DNA of 64,000 bases, from contig CM067518.1 in assembly GCA_034509495.1 (NCBI GenBank), forward strand, positions 745,430-809,429, read 5' to 3'. Both the position numbers and the translations under genes were made by a program. Under the pieces are notes generated by a model that had not been told where the DNA came from, made no database searches, and saw nothing but the letters and a program-made list of their open reading frames with translations. Shown here in pieces: positions 13,534 to 23,742 of the stretch. The stretch is from Acestrorhynchus altus. Taxonomy: Eukaryota > Chordata > Actinopteri > Characiformes > Acestrorhynchidae. Position 1 is the stretch's first letter; each line of letters opens with the position of its first letter.

Positions 13534-13860
13534 GCCGGGGCTGCGTTCGGGTCGGAACTGGCTCATTAAATTGGGGGAACGGCAGTGGACTAAAGCCCGT
13601 TCCGGGGGAACGGGGACGGGGGACAGGGGAACGGATGGGACAGTCTCCTGTTTTTGTCTCGGGTCTAAGCGGAGGTCTTCTGTGTGACGTCACGAACGCC
13701 GTTGGTCGCGTTCTGAATCGCAGCGAGGCGCCCTCTGTAGTGCGCCCTCTGTAGGGGACATGTGGCTGCGGGAGGGGGCGGAGTCAGAGCGCCACTCTCA
13801 GCACGAGCCTGAGTGCGGTTCGGTTGTGAAGCGAGGGGGCGGAGCCTAGAGGATTCAGAT
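13265..13860 (+). promoter_or_regulatory. CpG-rich promoter of the two-BEN-domain gene
   Basis: CpG density rises abruptly at 13265 and falls after about 13850. GC-box-like GGGGCGGGGC lies at about 13350, roughly 110 bases upstream of the proposed ATG at 13458, and further GGGGGCGGAG strings lie at about 13775 and 13835. A (CA)n run at about 13484-13532 sits in intron 1. Confidence 0.6.
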
Positions 13861-16198
13861 CATCTCACCATCCATTCACTGTCCCTTCACCGTCGGACCC
13901 CTGGGCGTCCTCCGGGTATACGTCTCCTTCTGCTGAGACTCTTTAATTAAAGTGTCAGATCAGATAAGGAGGGTGAGTTTGGGCGATAATCTGAAGATGA
14001 TTCGATGGGCTTTGTTCACGGTTCTAAGAGAAGGTTCTCTGTGGTTCGTCTGTGTCCCGAACCCCCGATTTGTCCATTGTGTGATATTATTGTTTCCTGT
14101 TCTCCGCAGACAACTGCGAGTCTGAAATCCGAGCCTGCAGTTTGAAGACTGAGCCAGCAGAGGGCAGACCAGAGGAGAGAGGCAGCAATACTGGAACGGC
14201 GGCTTTTGGACCGAGAGCCTCCGGTTCCCCCGGCGAGAGCATGGTAGGCTGACGCTCACCTACGGGTGTCCACGAACAGTGGGACATCACTTCTAATGAA
14301 GAGCAGATAAACAAACATGACCTATCGGCACCATGTCTAGAGGGGTCTAAAGCCCCCCAGCATTGAGCTGTGGAGCAGTGGATCTGGGTTCTCTGGAATG
14401 ATGAAGCTCTATGCGGTGCTTTCTGAATTCAGTCAAATCCTCACAGCAATCTTCCAGAATTTAGTTGAGAATCTTTCCTGCACAGTAGAGACAGAAAGTA
14501 GAACCAGCTCTTTAATACTCTTGATTGTGTCCCAGTACTTTTGTCCACATAGTGTACCCTGTGCTTCCAGTGTGACCCTGTTGTTCGCACGTTTACTACA
14601 CTGGTGTTTATGTTTCTGTAGATGTCAGAGGTTGAGGACGAGGCCCTTCTTGAAGACATCACATGTGTGGAAATGGAGAACGACTCGCCTGACGAGGTGA
14701 GCTTTACTAACGGTACAGGTATGTTTTCAGTCCTTTAAATGTGTGAAAGGCTGTCATTGTGTGTTCTCTCTGAAGGAGGAGATCGTTGCCTGTACGGAAA
14801 TCTTTGGAGCTGATCCGTTACGAACTCTGGGAGAAATTCTTGCGTACTGTCAGGTAAGACGTTCCTTTCTGAAATCATCAGTAACTGATCAGTTAATTGA
14901 CCTTTGGGTGGTGCAACTGTCTAAGTGTATCATCGGGATGTTGCGGGTTCAGTCCACAGAGCTGCCACAGCCACCCGTCAGTGATTGGGAGTCCCAGAGA
15001 GCATAACTGTCGTCTCAATCTCTGGGCGGGTAGGATGGTCCTCTATCTGTCCAAGCACTCATCGTGGGCGGTGCTATTTGACACGAGTGTCTATTAGCTA
15101 GGGTAACAGAATTAGCAGTTGGGTGTGTTGTGCTCCGGTGGTGTTGGGTTGGAGGTTCACAGGTCTTGGAGGATGACTTTGCTAGCCTTCACTCTCCCAT
15201 CATTGGTAGCGTGGTATGATGCAGAGTTCTAGATAGTGATCTAGAGAGTGATTGACAGTATTATTTAAAATGTATTGACAACACGTCAGTTGACTCTTTG
15301 GTCATCAATGTTCTCACAGGTGATGTACGGGGCCATCCAGAAACTGGACGAGAAGTTTGAGGTGCTACAGGCCAGAGTCACAAACATTCAGGTGGACCAT
15401 TCGAGTCAGAAGGTAATCCTGATAACTGTGATTTAAGGGGTTAAAGCTCTGCTCCAGGTTCTACAAGATTAATTATGGACTCTTCTGTCTGTTCTCTTAT
15501 GAAGGTCCAAACCCCAAACAGCATACACCGCTTTCAGGTCCACTCTGACGTGTCTGATGAGGACTCCAGTTTCCCAAACCTGCAGCAGGACTCTCTGTCT
15601 CCCCCTCTTCTGGATGACACAAAGTCCCCCAGCCTCCTTCTCATTCCTGAAAATCTAGCGTCCCCCACCCTGTCAGCACACTCCCCACCTCGCACTGTGA
15701 AGAAAATGTTCCTGAAGCAGCGGCGGAACAAGCCGGACCATCCGAACTCCAACGCCAGTGGTCCAGCATCGAAGACACCAGCAGAAAATTCAGGTGATGG
15801 GCTCCGTCCAAGAAAGCTGTAACTGCTATTCAGGAATGAAGGGGTTCAGCACGAGTGCATAGTGTGACTACTATGAATTATTCAGTCAAGGGTTCTCCTG
15901 TGACTGGGTGGGGGTGTTCAGTAACCTCTAATTGCTTTGCTGGTGTGGTTTCTGACCGTGAAGATCTCGCTGTTCTGAATCTCCTGGTTATAATTTTTTG
16001 CTCCAGGATGTGGGAAACTTGTCCTTCCCAGCAGCTTCCTTCGGAAGGCCAGCACGATGCCCAGACCCACGTCTGCTGCCCGCTTCCTGCTGCGAAACGT
16101 CTTCTCCCACGAGGAGCTCCTGCACAGCAACACCAAAGGAGACCCAGCAAGAGGTCTGAACAAGCTCGACCCTGCCAAGATCAGCGCCATACGGGGTA

Positions 16199-16269
<71 letters not shown>

Positions 16270-17805
16270 GTGTACTGATTAAGGGTGTTTCCACAGAGTG
16301 GCTGCAGAAGAGGTATCCCAAACATGACCTCCATGAGAAAGGCAAAGACTGGAGGGCCTGTGTGGCTGTGATGAACAAGGGGGCCAGATATGTCCGGCTG
16401 ATGGACAAGAAACGCAAGGCAAGGAATCTCGCATTCGCGACTTTAATTCACATTTTATTTATTTCATTAGGAGGTGAAACTCTTGAAAACTGATGGATGG
16501 GTGGATGGGTGGATGGATGGATGGGTGGGCGGGACTAAACACCGGTATTCTAAATAGATATGAGAGTCCTGTTCTGATTGGCTGTGCCTCATTCAAAAAA
16601 CAGTTCCCCTGTATGGAAAGTACGGACTGGGAGAGTGGATGGTGTGTTGTGAAAAATTAAGACAGGAATTTTACAGGAATGTCACTTTTCCATGACATTG
16701 CATGACTTTCGAGCTAAAGACGGCCTCTTGGGATCATTCTGATCATGACTTTTTGGTCCCATGTTCAGAAAACTGATCCAGATCCTGTTTATTTTAATAG
16801 CCTGGTCCAATCACAGACGAGCAGCCAAAACCAGATTCACCAATCACACCCATGCGGACTGCGGAGATCGACGTCGAGCTGTCGGACAGCGACAACGACA
16901 ACCCGCAGAAGCAGAAAGTGTCGAAGAGTAAATTCAGAATAGAGTCTGAAAGAGAGAGAATGTCTGAGAATGAAGAGTTATCAGATCCAGATGAGCAGGG
17001 TGAGTTTTCTTTGGGGACTACTTTTCAACGCATTACACCCTGTGAACTGCATGTGTCTCCCTCCACCAGTTTAATGATATGTGACATTAAATATACGTTT
17101 CAGACACAGAATCTTCTCAGAACCATAATCTGATCACACTGCTTTTGATCTTCTCCCCAAACCAAAGTGTACCTGGGTTGCCCAGACCGACAGGTGAAGG
17201 TGCCCAAGTTTGCCCTGTATATGGCATGGCAGCGTCCCAGTGCTCCTCTCGCCGCTCGCTACCTCATCAAGTTCATATTCTCAGAGGACGTTCTTGTGAA
17301 GAGTAACGTTTACGGCAATGCGGAGTACGGCATGGAGCCGCTGGACCATAACAGGATCTCTGCGCTGAGAGGTTCGTCAGCCCACCCCACCCCACCCCAC
17401 CCAGAAACGATGTTTAATTACTCAAAACGAGCCAAGACTCAGCAATTAGTCAATAAGGAGGAGATAAGGTGGAGATGTTTGACCCTGAACTGCCCTCTAG
17501 TGGATGTAGTGCTTCCATCCATGCCAACTTAAAGGAGGCACAGAAGTATGTGGACAGAGATCACAGTTACCAGATTTCACACGTTCTGACAAAATCAGGT
17601 TTTCTGCTGTTATTGGATTATTAAAGAGTATCCACTTTAATAAAGTATCCTCTTCCCTGCAGAACATCTGTGTGAACGTTACCCTGAGATGAAGCTGGAG
17701 GAGGACGGCCACGACTGGAAGTCCTGCGTGGACGCCATCAACAGCTCCATCCGGAAGACCAGACACAAGCACAAGAAACTCCGGCCCAAGAAACTTCAGA
17801 ACTGA
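13458..17805 (+). CDS. Two-BEN-domain protein (BEND2-like)
   Basis: Join 13458..13470, 14110..14243, 14622..14696, 14776..14853, 15320..15412, 15505..15793, 16007..16195, 16297..16418, 16822..16999, 17168..17371, 17663..17805: 1,518 nt, 505 residues, all phases consistent. BEN domains bind DNA or chromatin partners in nuclear repressors. Seen: an acidic N-terminus; a short helical segment LGEILAYCQ followed by AIQKLDEKFEVLQARV (coiled-coil-like, about 80-130); a Ser/Pro linker; BEN1 about 228-331 (RFLLRNVFS, KLDPAKISAIR, EWLQKRYPKHDL); an acidic Asp/Glu/Ser linker; BEN2 about 391-505 (LIKFIFSEDVL, LDHNRISALR, EHLCERYPEMKL), with a Lys/Arg-rich tail. Two BEN domains and linkage to nhs fit BEND2, which lies near NHS in human; orthology is inferred. 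Exon 3 also begins exactly with ATG, so an alternative start is possible. Confidence 0.85.
14300..14557 (+). mobile_element. Truncated Tc1-like MITE (family A) in BEN gene intron 2
   Basis: The sequence matches the 3' part of the complete family A copy at 35164-35640, from the AGATAAACAAACATGA region to the end ACTTTTGTCCACATAGTGTA. Confidence 0.7.
16206..16267. repeat. (CA)n microsatellite in BEN gene intron 7
   Basis: About 31 CA units lie between exon 7 (ends 16195) and the acceptor at 16296. They nearly fill this 101-bp intron. Confidence 0.95.
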
Positions 17806-19052
17806 CCTCGACCCTCACGATGAGGTTAAGAGGAAGTGCTTCTGATCAGTGGTTTGGTCACTTCATGACCCCACGTGTTCACGCACAGGTCACCGCTGTA
17901 GGGGAGGAGCCTGTGGTCTACCAGTGGACTGCTGTATTGAGGCCACTTTAGTTTTGCTTGTAGTCGAACCGTTTTAGTCGAAGGTTCAATGAAGCATAAT
18001 GAGCATTTTAACCCTTTAACAGCCGCTTCTCCACGCGTACGGCAGCCGTCTCCTTCCAGCCTGCTCCAGGATTGGCCTAAAGACCAACAGCGGTGAGAGA
18101 CTGATGGAGAGCGTGTCCGGATGAACAAGGTTTTTTTGAATTCTCTCGCTGTTTACTGTATAACTTTATTATTATGATTAGATATGAATATTAATTGGAT
18201 TCATTTGAATTGTTTGAGGCCAAGTTTGTGGGATGTTTTCACAGTTTGGAGTAATTTTATTACATAAATGATAAAAGTGTTAATAGTCACACATAACAGA
18301 TATCATTTCAGGAGATCCTAGACTGAAATGTCTTCATTTGAGATGGAAATATTAACACAATTTAAATATTTGTATAAATTTAAACAAGTTTTGATCATTT
18401 ACTAAGTTTGTGGTTTTGCTTATAAAGGAAAAAAAATTACATCCCAGAAATTCAGTTTTTAACTGAAAATTCAAGAATTATAATGAATTATGCAGGTTGT
18501 ATGCAGGTTGATCATCAGCCCCGCCCCCTCTCTCTGATCAGTCAGAGTCTGTATGCAGGTTGATCATCAGTGAATCCGGTTTGCTATCATATCTAAACAT
18601 CATACTAACGTTTTAACTCTGAAATCACTGTTGAAAATGACCTCGATTGTGGGAGGATGCTCTCCACCAGTCTGACGCTGCGGGACTTTTATTCCTGGAG
18701 AAGAAACTGAAGAAGCTCAGCTTTATATGATGGAATGGCTGGAAAGAAACGGCTGCTGTTCTCAGAGAGACACTGATTTGAGAAAAAAAATCATGCATTG
18801 GTCAAACCTTTCCTGGCTCCTCATTTGTTCTCTTCAAAGACCCTTTCAGGAAGTGGACGTGTCCAGTATGGCCATTTTAGGTGTGACCCAAGTGTTACAG
18901 AACAGCAGTCTTCAAATCTGGACTTTGACTCCAGTTTCCAGTTTTGAACTATGTGGTCTTTGGTTCCCTGTTCTTTTCACTTTTTTTAAAGTAGGACGTG
19001 TGGGATTTCAGTGCTGTTGTGAAGGAAGATGAAGGTTTTTAAGGATCAATAA
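17806..19052 (+). other. Probable 3' UTR of the two-BEN gene
   Basis: No coding exon is visible. There is an AATAAA at 19047-19052, the first canonical hexamer downstream of the stop. A short direct repeat (TGCAGGTTGATCATCAG) occurs twice near 18500-18570. Confidence 0.45.
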
Positions 19053-19064
19053 ATGATTGTGTGG

Positions 19065-19280
19065 TGTCCTGTGATGATCCATCCCATGCAGCTTGAATGT
19101 TCTCACTCAGTTCTGTAGGGGTGGAGTGCTGATAGAGCGTCCAATAGCATCCACACATTTTCAATCAGGGACAGGTCTGGAGATGAGACCGACCACGGCG
19201 TAGTATCTGTGTCTTCAAGACGAGATCTTGAGACAGCAGCAGTGTGTGGACAAGCGTCGTCCTGTTAGAACAGAGCCAAT
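19065..19280 (-). mobile_element. Tc1/mariner-like transposase remnant (family C), reverse orientation
   Basis: On the minus strand this encodes the same degraded segment as copies at 33.6 and 52.3 kb, including the residues [11 protein letters not shown] and [15 protein letters not shown], typical of the C-terminal part of a Tc1-family DDE transposase. It is not open along its length. Confidence 0.65.
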
Positions 19281-19503
19281 CGGAAGGTAAAACACACGCA
19301 GTTCATACCTAAAGATATCCTTTTACAACACTGCCCCCAGTGGACATAATCAGCATTACAGACTATTCAATGAGGGGAGTAAGGTCCAACTGCTGAAAAT
19401 GCGTTTTGATTGTGTGTGTGTGTGTGAGAAAGTTAAAGGTGTACTGTGCTAAGAAAGCCTGTTACTGTGTGAAAAGGGACAAAGACAGGACTGGGCAACA
19501 GCA

Positions 19504-19520
19504 TTTATTTTCAGTTTATT
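19504..19520 (-). terminator. Poly(A) signals of the single-BEN gene
   Basis: Two AATAAA hexamers on the minus strand (19504-19509 and 19515-19520) lie about 510 bases after the stop codon. Nothing else is coded between them and the stop. Confidence 0.6.
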
Positions 19521-20029
19521 TGTAAATAGAAACACTAGCACATTCAGCGAGTACACTTGTTAATTATGAATTAAAAATATGTAAAAAGGAAAGAGCTTCA
19601 GTTTTACTTGTTTATACAATCTGAAGATTAAGCACCTTGGAAATCTGAAAAAGAAAGAGAAAAAAGAAGGCAACAAAAGAAGAATCCACCCCTACGGCTC
19701 ACGGTCACAAGTAGGATCTCTCGCCTACTGAACCGGACATCGTTATTCAAACTGTTATGTCTCGTTTAGATGGGGAACCTGACCCGTATCGTATTGGAAC
19801 AGGTCTGGTCAGCGCTGGCTGAACCACACGCACAAACCAACAAATGACCCAACAACGTTTCAACAATGTGCAGGTTTACCAACTTCTGCTTTTTCGGTTA
19901 CACGTGTCCACAGTCCCAGGCAGATCACTCCGCTGGTGGGACTCGGATTTTCCCAGGGGAGAACTGACTGCTACAGAACTGGCCCACGGTTTGCTGAAGT
20001 GCTTGATGTAGGAACGCAGCTGCAAGCTG

Positions 20030-21123
20030 TTAAGGTTGTGCCGTTTCCACGCGTCTGGACATCTCCTGAAACAAGAGCATCAGTTCTTAGAAGTTAAAGG
20101 GGCTGGAAATTAGGAGCCGGCAGCAACCATCACATCCCAGCATGCATTTCTGAGACTGTGGATATCTTCAGAACATTGACCGACTGTTGATCATCTACTG
20201 CACTGAAGTATTGAAGGTACTTCTCAAATTCATCTTACTCTACATGGGCAAAAGTATTGGGACACCATGTATTGTTTTTCCTAAAATCAAGACAAAAGAG
20301 TTGATCCTGCTTTTGTAAGGTCGGAATGATGGACGATCACCACCCCACCTCATCCCCAACTCGTCCCTAAAGGACTGGGTGGAGCTCCATCATTCCAGAG
20401 AACACAGTTCCACTGCTCAACTTCTTTTCAGGGTCTACACAAGCTGTGTGAGAATTCATCTTTGAGTTTGTTTGGTTATTCTCCAGTAAAATGTTAGAAT
20501 TCATACAGTATTGAAGTTAAAACAGTTACGTGCCTCAATAAATTTGTTCTTAAGAAAAGTCCTGAAACTCAGAAAACACGGGTGAAGATCCCGCTGTTCT
20601 TAGTGATGTGTTACCCAGGAATGTGTCCGTATCCATACCTGTCTTCTGCGGAGGTCTTTAGTGATGCTGTTGACAACACAGAGACACTGGGCCCAAGCCA
20701 AGCCCCTCACACTCATGTCATGCTGGGGGTACATCTCAGCCAGCCACTCTGGATACAAACATACACCAAGTTCAACTGTTGCATTTTTACCTTTTAAAGA
20801 ATCATGGTGATTCCAGGACGACAATATTCCAGCTTCGCTCTTAATGTAACAAAATCCCGTCCAAATTATGACGTTTTTCTTGCACATTAAGTCCAGTTTA
20901 CCTCGCATTGCCTCCAGTTTATTGGGGTCAAGCTGTTTGATGCCCCTCACAGGATTACTGGTGATGGCACTGCAGGACAAGGTGCTGAGGGGGAAAAGGG
21001 CATAGAGCACTGGCACCACAGCCTTCTCAGGCTCCGCCTCCTTAAACGCCTGCTTGTACACAGACACAGGGATCCAGACCTTCCGTACAGCACTTCCAAT
21101 CATCACTGAGAGCGAGAGAGAGC

Positions 21124-21157
<34 letters not shown>

Positions 21158-22613
21158 ACAATGAAAGAAAAGAAATGAAGAGAAAAGCATAAGCATCCAT
21201 AACTGATAAAGCAGTGGTTCCTAACCCTGGTCATGGAGAACCCACTGTCCTGCACATTTTAGTGGTTTGCTGCTCTGGCACTCCACCTTTTTGTTGTGTA
21301 GAGCAGGGGGTTCTCAAGGAACAGGGTTGGGAACTGTGGTTCTGCTGCATCAGCTCTTTCTCAGTTACCCTTGTTGTCCTTAGTAGGAGGCGTGTCCTCT
21401 AGTTTGACAGGCACTTCATGCTTGGGTTCGGTCTTGACCTTTTGTTCTTCAGCTGAACGTTTCATCTGTTTTTGGAGTTTTTTTACCACCATGTCCAGCT
21501 GAGGATCCTTCTTAAACATCTTCACAGGCTGGGACCTCTCCTTTATCATGGCCTCATCCATTGGTGGTTCCAGTTTAGACTGAAGATGTTCCATGTCAGG
21601 CTGCTGCGAGTGGGGTTTTCTTCTAGCACCTCCCCAACGGCTTTTGCGCCTGGCCTTCCCTTGGGCTCCACCATCATGTGGCCTGGTGGTAGTCCTGATG
21701 CTGCACTGGTCAGACTGGGGAAGGTCTGTGGCATCTGGGGCTTGGCTCCGTTTCCAAGGTGGGTACCAGTGGTGGTTGCTCTGAGGTGAAGGACCCAGGC
21801 GCTGGGCGAGAGAGTGGGAGAGTTGACCTGTTCCGAACTGGACCTGATAAAAGAACAACAAATGAAGTGGTGAGAATCAGTTGAATTCAGGTGACGATCA
21901 ACCTAAACTCAACCACAGAAGTGTTTCAGATGCACAGACGTTTCTGTTTCCATAGACATTGAAGAACAATGCAGGACAGTGGTTCTCCATGAATGGGAAT
22001 GAATGCATTGCACTAAAGTCCATGTTGGAGAACTAATAAACACCCAGGGAACATCATGCTCTGATGAAGGAAGTAGACAGTAGTACCTGCTGTGGAATCG
22101 CCCGATTCCCACATCCCCCAGTGCTGCACTGGTTTGACTGAAGGTTGTCGATCTTCTGCTCAAGCCTCTGCACTGCTGCCTGCAACAACTGGAGAAGATC
22201 CGTCTCTCAGGGTTCTTTAGTGGACTGATCAGCTGATCATATACCACCTTCCTACACCTACCACAATTTACCTCTAAATATTCTAAATAAAAGACCTCAC
22301 CTTGCAGTGGTTGAGAACCTCAAGCAGTACTTGCTCCTGTCTTTCACCACTTTGGGTTCTCTCTTGGTTCTGGACAAACGAAGACAGATATGGGTTCAGT
22401 TAAATCAGACAGATACCGTTTCTAAAACCTGCTGCTGCTCCGTCCTCATTACTATACACTAACCGGATCAGGGGCGGCAGGGAAGGCCGGAGGCTCCATC
22501 GCAGCCAGAGGGCTGATTGCAGTGGCCAGGCAGAGTCCAGTGTAGGGTACAGGTGCCCACGTCCCTACTATCCCTGCATCCAGTCCTGACTGAACTGGCT
22601 CTTCATTCCTGTC
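20030..22613 (-). CDS. Single-BEN-domain protein, paralogue of the gene at 13.4 kb
   Basis: Minus-strand join 22613..22464, 22369..22301, 22188..22087, 21843..21369, 21105..20902, 20748..20639, 20065..20030 (TAA). I favour the ATG at 22499 (G at -3 and G at +4; protein begins MEPPAFPAAPDP), giving 343 residues. The frame stays open to the acceptor at 22614, so an extra N-terminal exon is possible. Seen: VLLEVLNHCK then LLQAAVQRLEQKIDNLQ, aligning with LGEILAYCQ/VMYGAIQKLDEKFEVLQ of the other BEN gene; a basic-acidic linker (about 70-228) with GKARRKSRWGGARRK; one BEN domain about 228-332 (KQLDPNKLEAMR, EWLAEMYPQHDM). The 204-nt first BEN exon equals in length and phase the BEN2 exon at 17168. 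Nuclear DNA-binding role inferred from the domain. Confidence 0.8.
20240..20460 (-). mobile_element. Tc1-like MITE fragment (family A) in BEN paralogue intron
   Basis: Reverse-oriented copy: it begins GGGCAAAAGTATTGGGACACC and contains GGAGCTCCATCATTCCAGAG, as in other family A copies. It lies in the intron between the last two coding exons. Confidence 0.7.
21205..21345. repeat. Short inverted-repeat element, second copy
   Basis: It opens with GGTTCCTAACCCTGGTCATG and closes with GAACAGGGTTGGGAAC, inverse of each other. It is related to the element at 10371 and lies in an intron of the single-BEN gene. Confidence 0.5.
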
Positions 22614-23742
22614 CTGCAAATTCAAACCAAACAATCTTTCAAGCACAACAGTGTTTCCCCACCTCGTCCAGCTGTTCTCGTGAAGCTTTATTTTGGTGTT
22701 GGATGCTGTTTGATGGTGGTCTTTAAGGATGTCATGGTACCTTGTATTGTTTTTACAGCAGTCTGTCAATCATGGTGATGTATTTTTTCCCGTTTCTTTT
22801 TTTAAAAAATAAAAAAACTTTTTTCTTCCAGCAAATAAAACACGGTTCCCTTGATTTCCAAAGTTCCCGAAGGCCTCAAAGAACAGACAATTCCACGAAA
22901 TCTGACGTTGAATGATTTTGTCCTCATTTTTATCGGTAATAACTGATCAACAAATACAAATCTGTCGGACGTGCAGAACAGAGTGAAGTTTCTAAAAGTT
23001 CAGAGGCAAAAAAATGGATCTTAAATGAAAGAATTGAGAAGTTTTGAAAAGCAATTCTCAAAATAATTTCATTTAAAAGGCTCTTCATCGTAATCTCGTT
23101 TTAACCGTAAGCGTAGACTTTACGCTCGAAAGGCCTCACCTGCAGAGAACGAGTGTGTTTTAAGACTTTTTTTTAAGAACTTGTTCTTAAAATTGGTTTT
23201 CAGAGATGAAATGAAGGTTTATGTAATTGATGGACTTCAATGAATCAACTGACCTTAAATCTAAAGCACTCTTAAGACTATTTCTTACACATTTGAGAGT
23301 CTATAAGACACAGAACGGACTGAGCTAGTCTGCCTTTGTGGATTATAGTGGACAATAATAATAACTCGTGTTTGGGATATGAGGTGATATTACAAATGAA
23401 ACGTCCAGCACATGAGGATCTCCATGTGCACCTCAGAACACGTGAACAACAACGTCACCTTTGTGTCCTTTTTGAACAACCGAACAAAAACACACAGCAA
23501 AACGGAAAGAATACAAAGTGTTCTCCTTTTTATAGCAGCGAATCTTTCTCTCGGTGTGACTCCGTCCTTGTAATCCTTCAGAGCAGAGAGGCAGTGAGGC
23601 CCGAGTCACTCTTCCTGACTCTTCAGTGTCAACATGTAAAAAAACCTAAAACAAACATATAAAAGGGCTTAATATTGTTGTTTACATGCACAATTCCTTG
23701 GAAGAGTTTTCACACAACTTGCCCGTCCGTAGAGACCGTTCT
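22614..23742 (-). other. Gap between BED array and BEN paralogue
   Basis: This 1.1-kb segment should hold the 3' UTR of the BED gene and the first exon of the BEN paralogue. A good minus-strand donor (CTCTGCAG then GTGAGG) lies at about 23139 and could end a non-coding first exon. I see no clear poly(A) signal for the BED gene before the AATAAA at about 22688. Confidence 0.35.

Noticed and set aside
16745..16942. 65-codon frame with RTATTTTRRSRKCRR
   Set aside because: Wrong frame over BEN gene exon 9; the phase set by exons 8 and 10 gives the acidic linker with ELSDSDNDN.
18727..19032. 101-codon plus-strand frame after the BEN gene
   Set aside because: No recognisable domain, lies in the presumed 3' UTR, and lacks splice sites or its own promoter.
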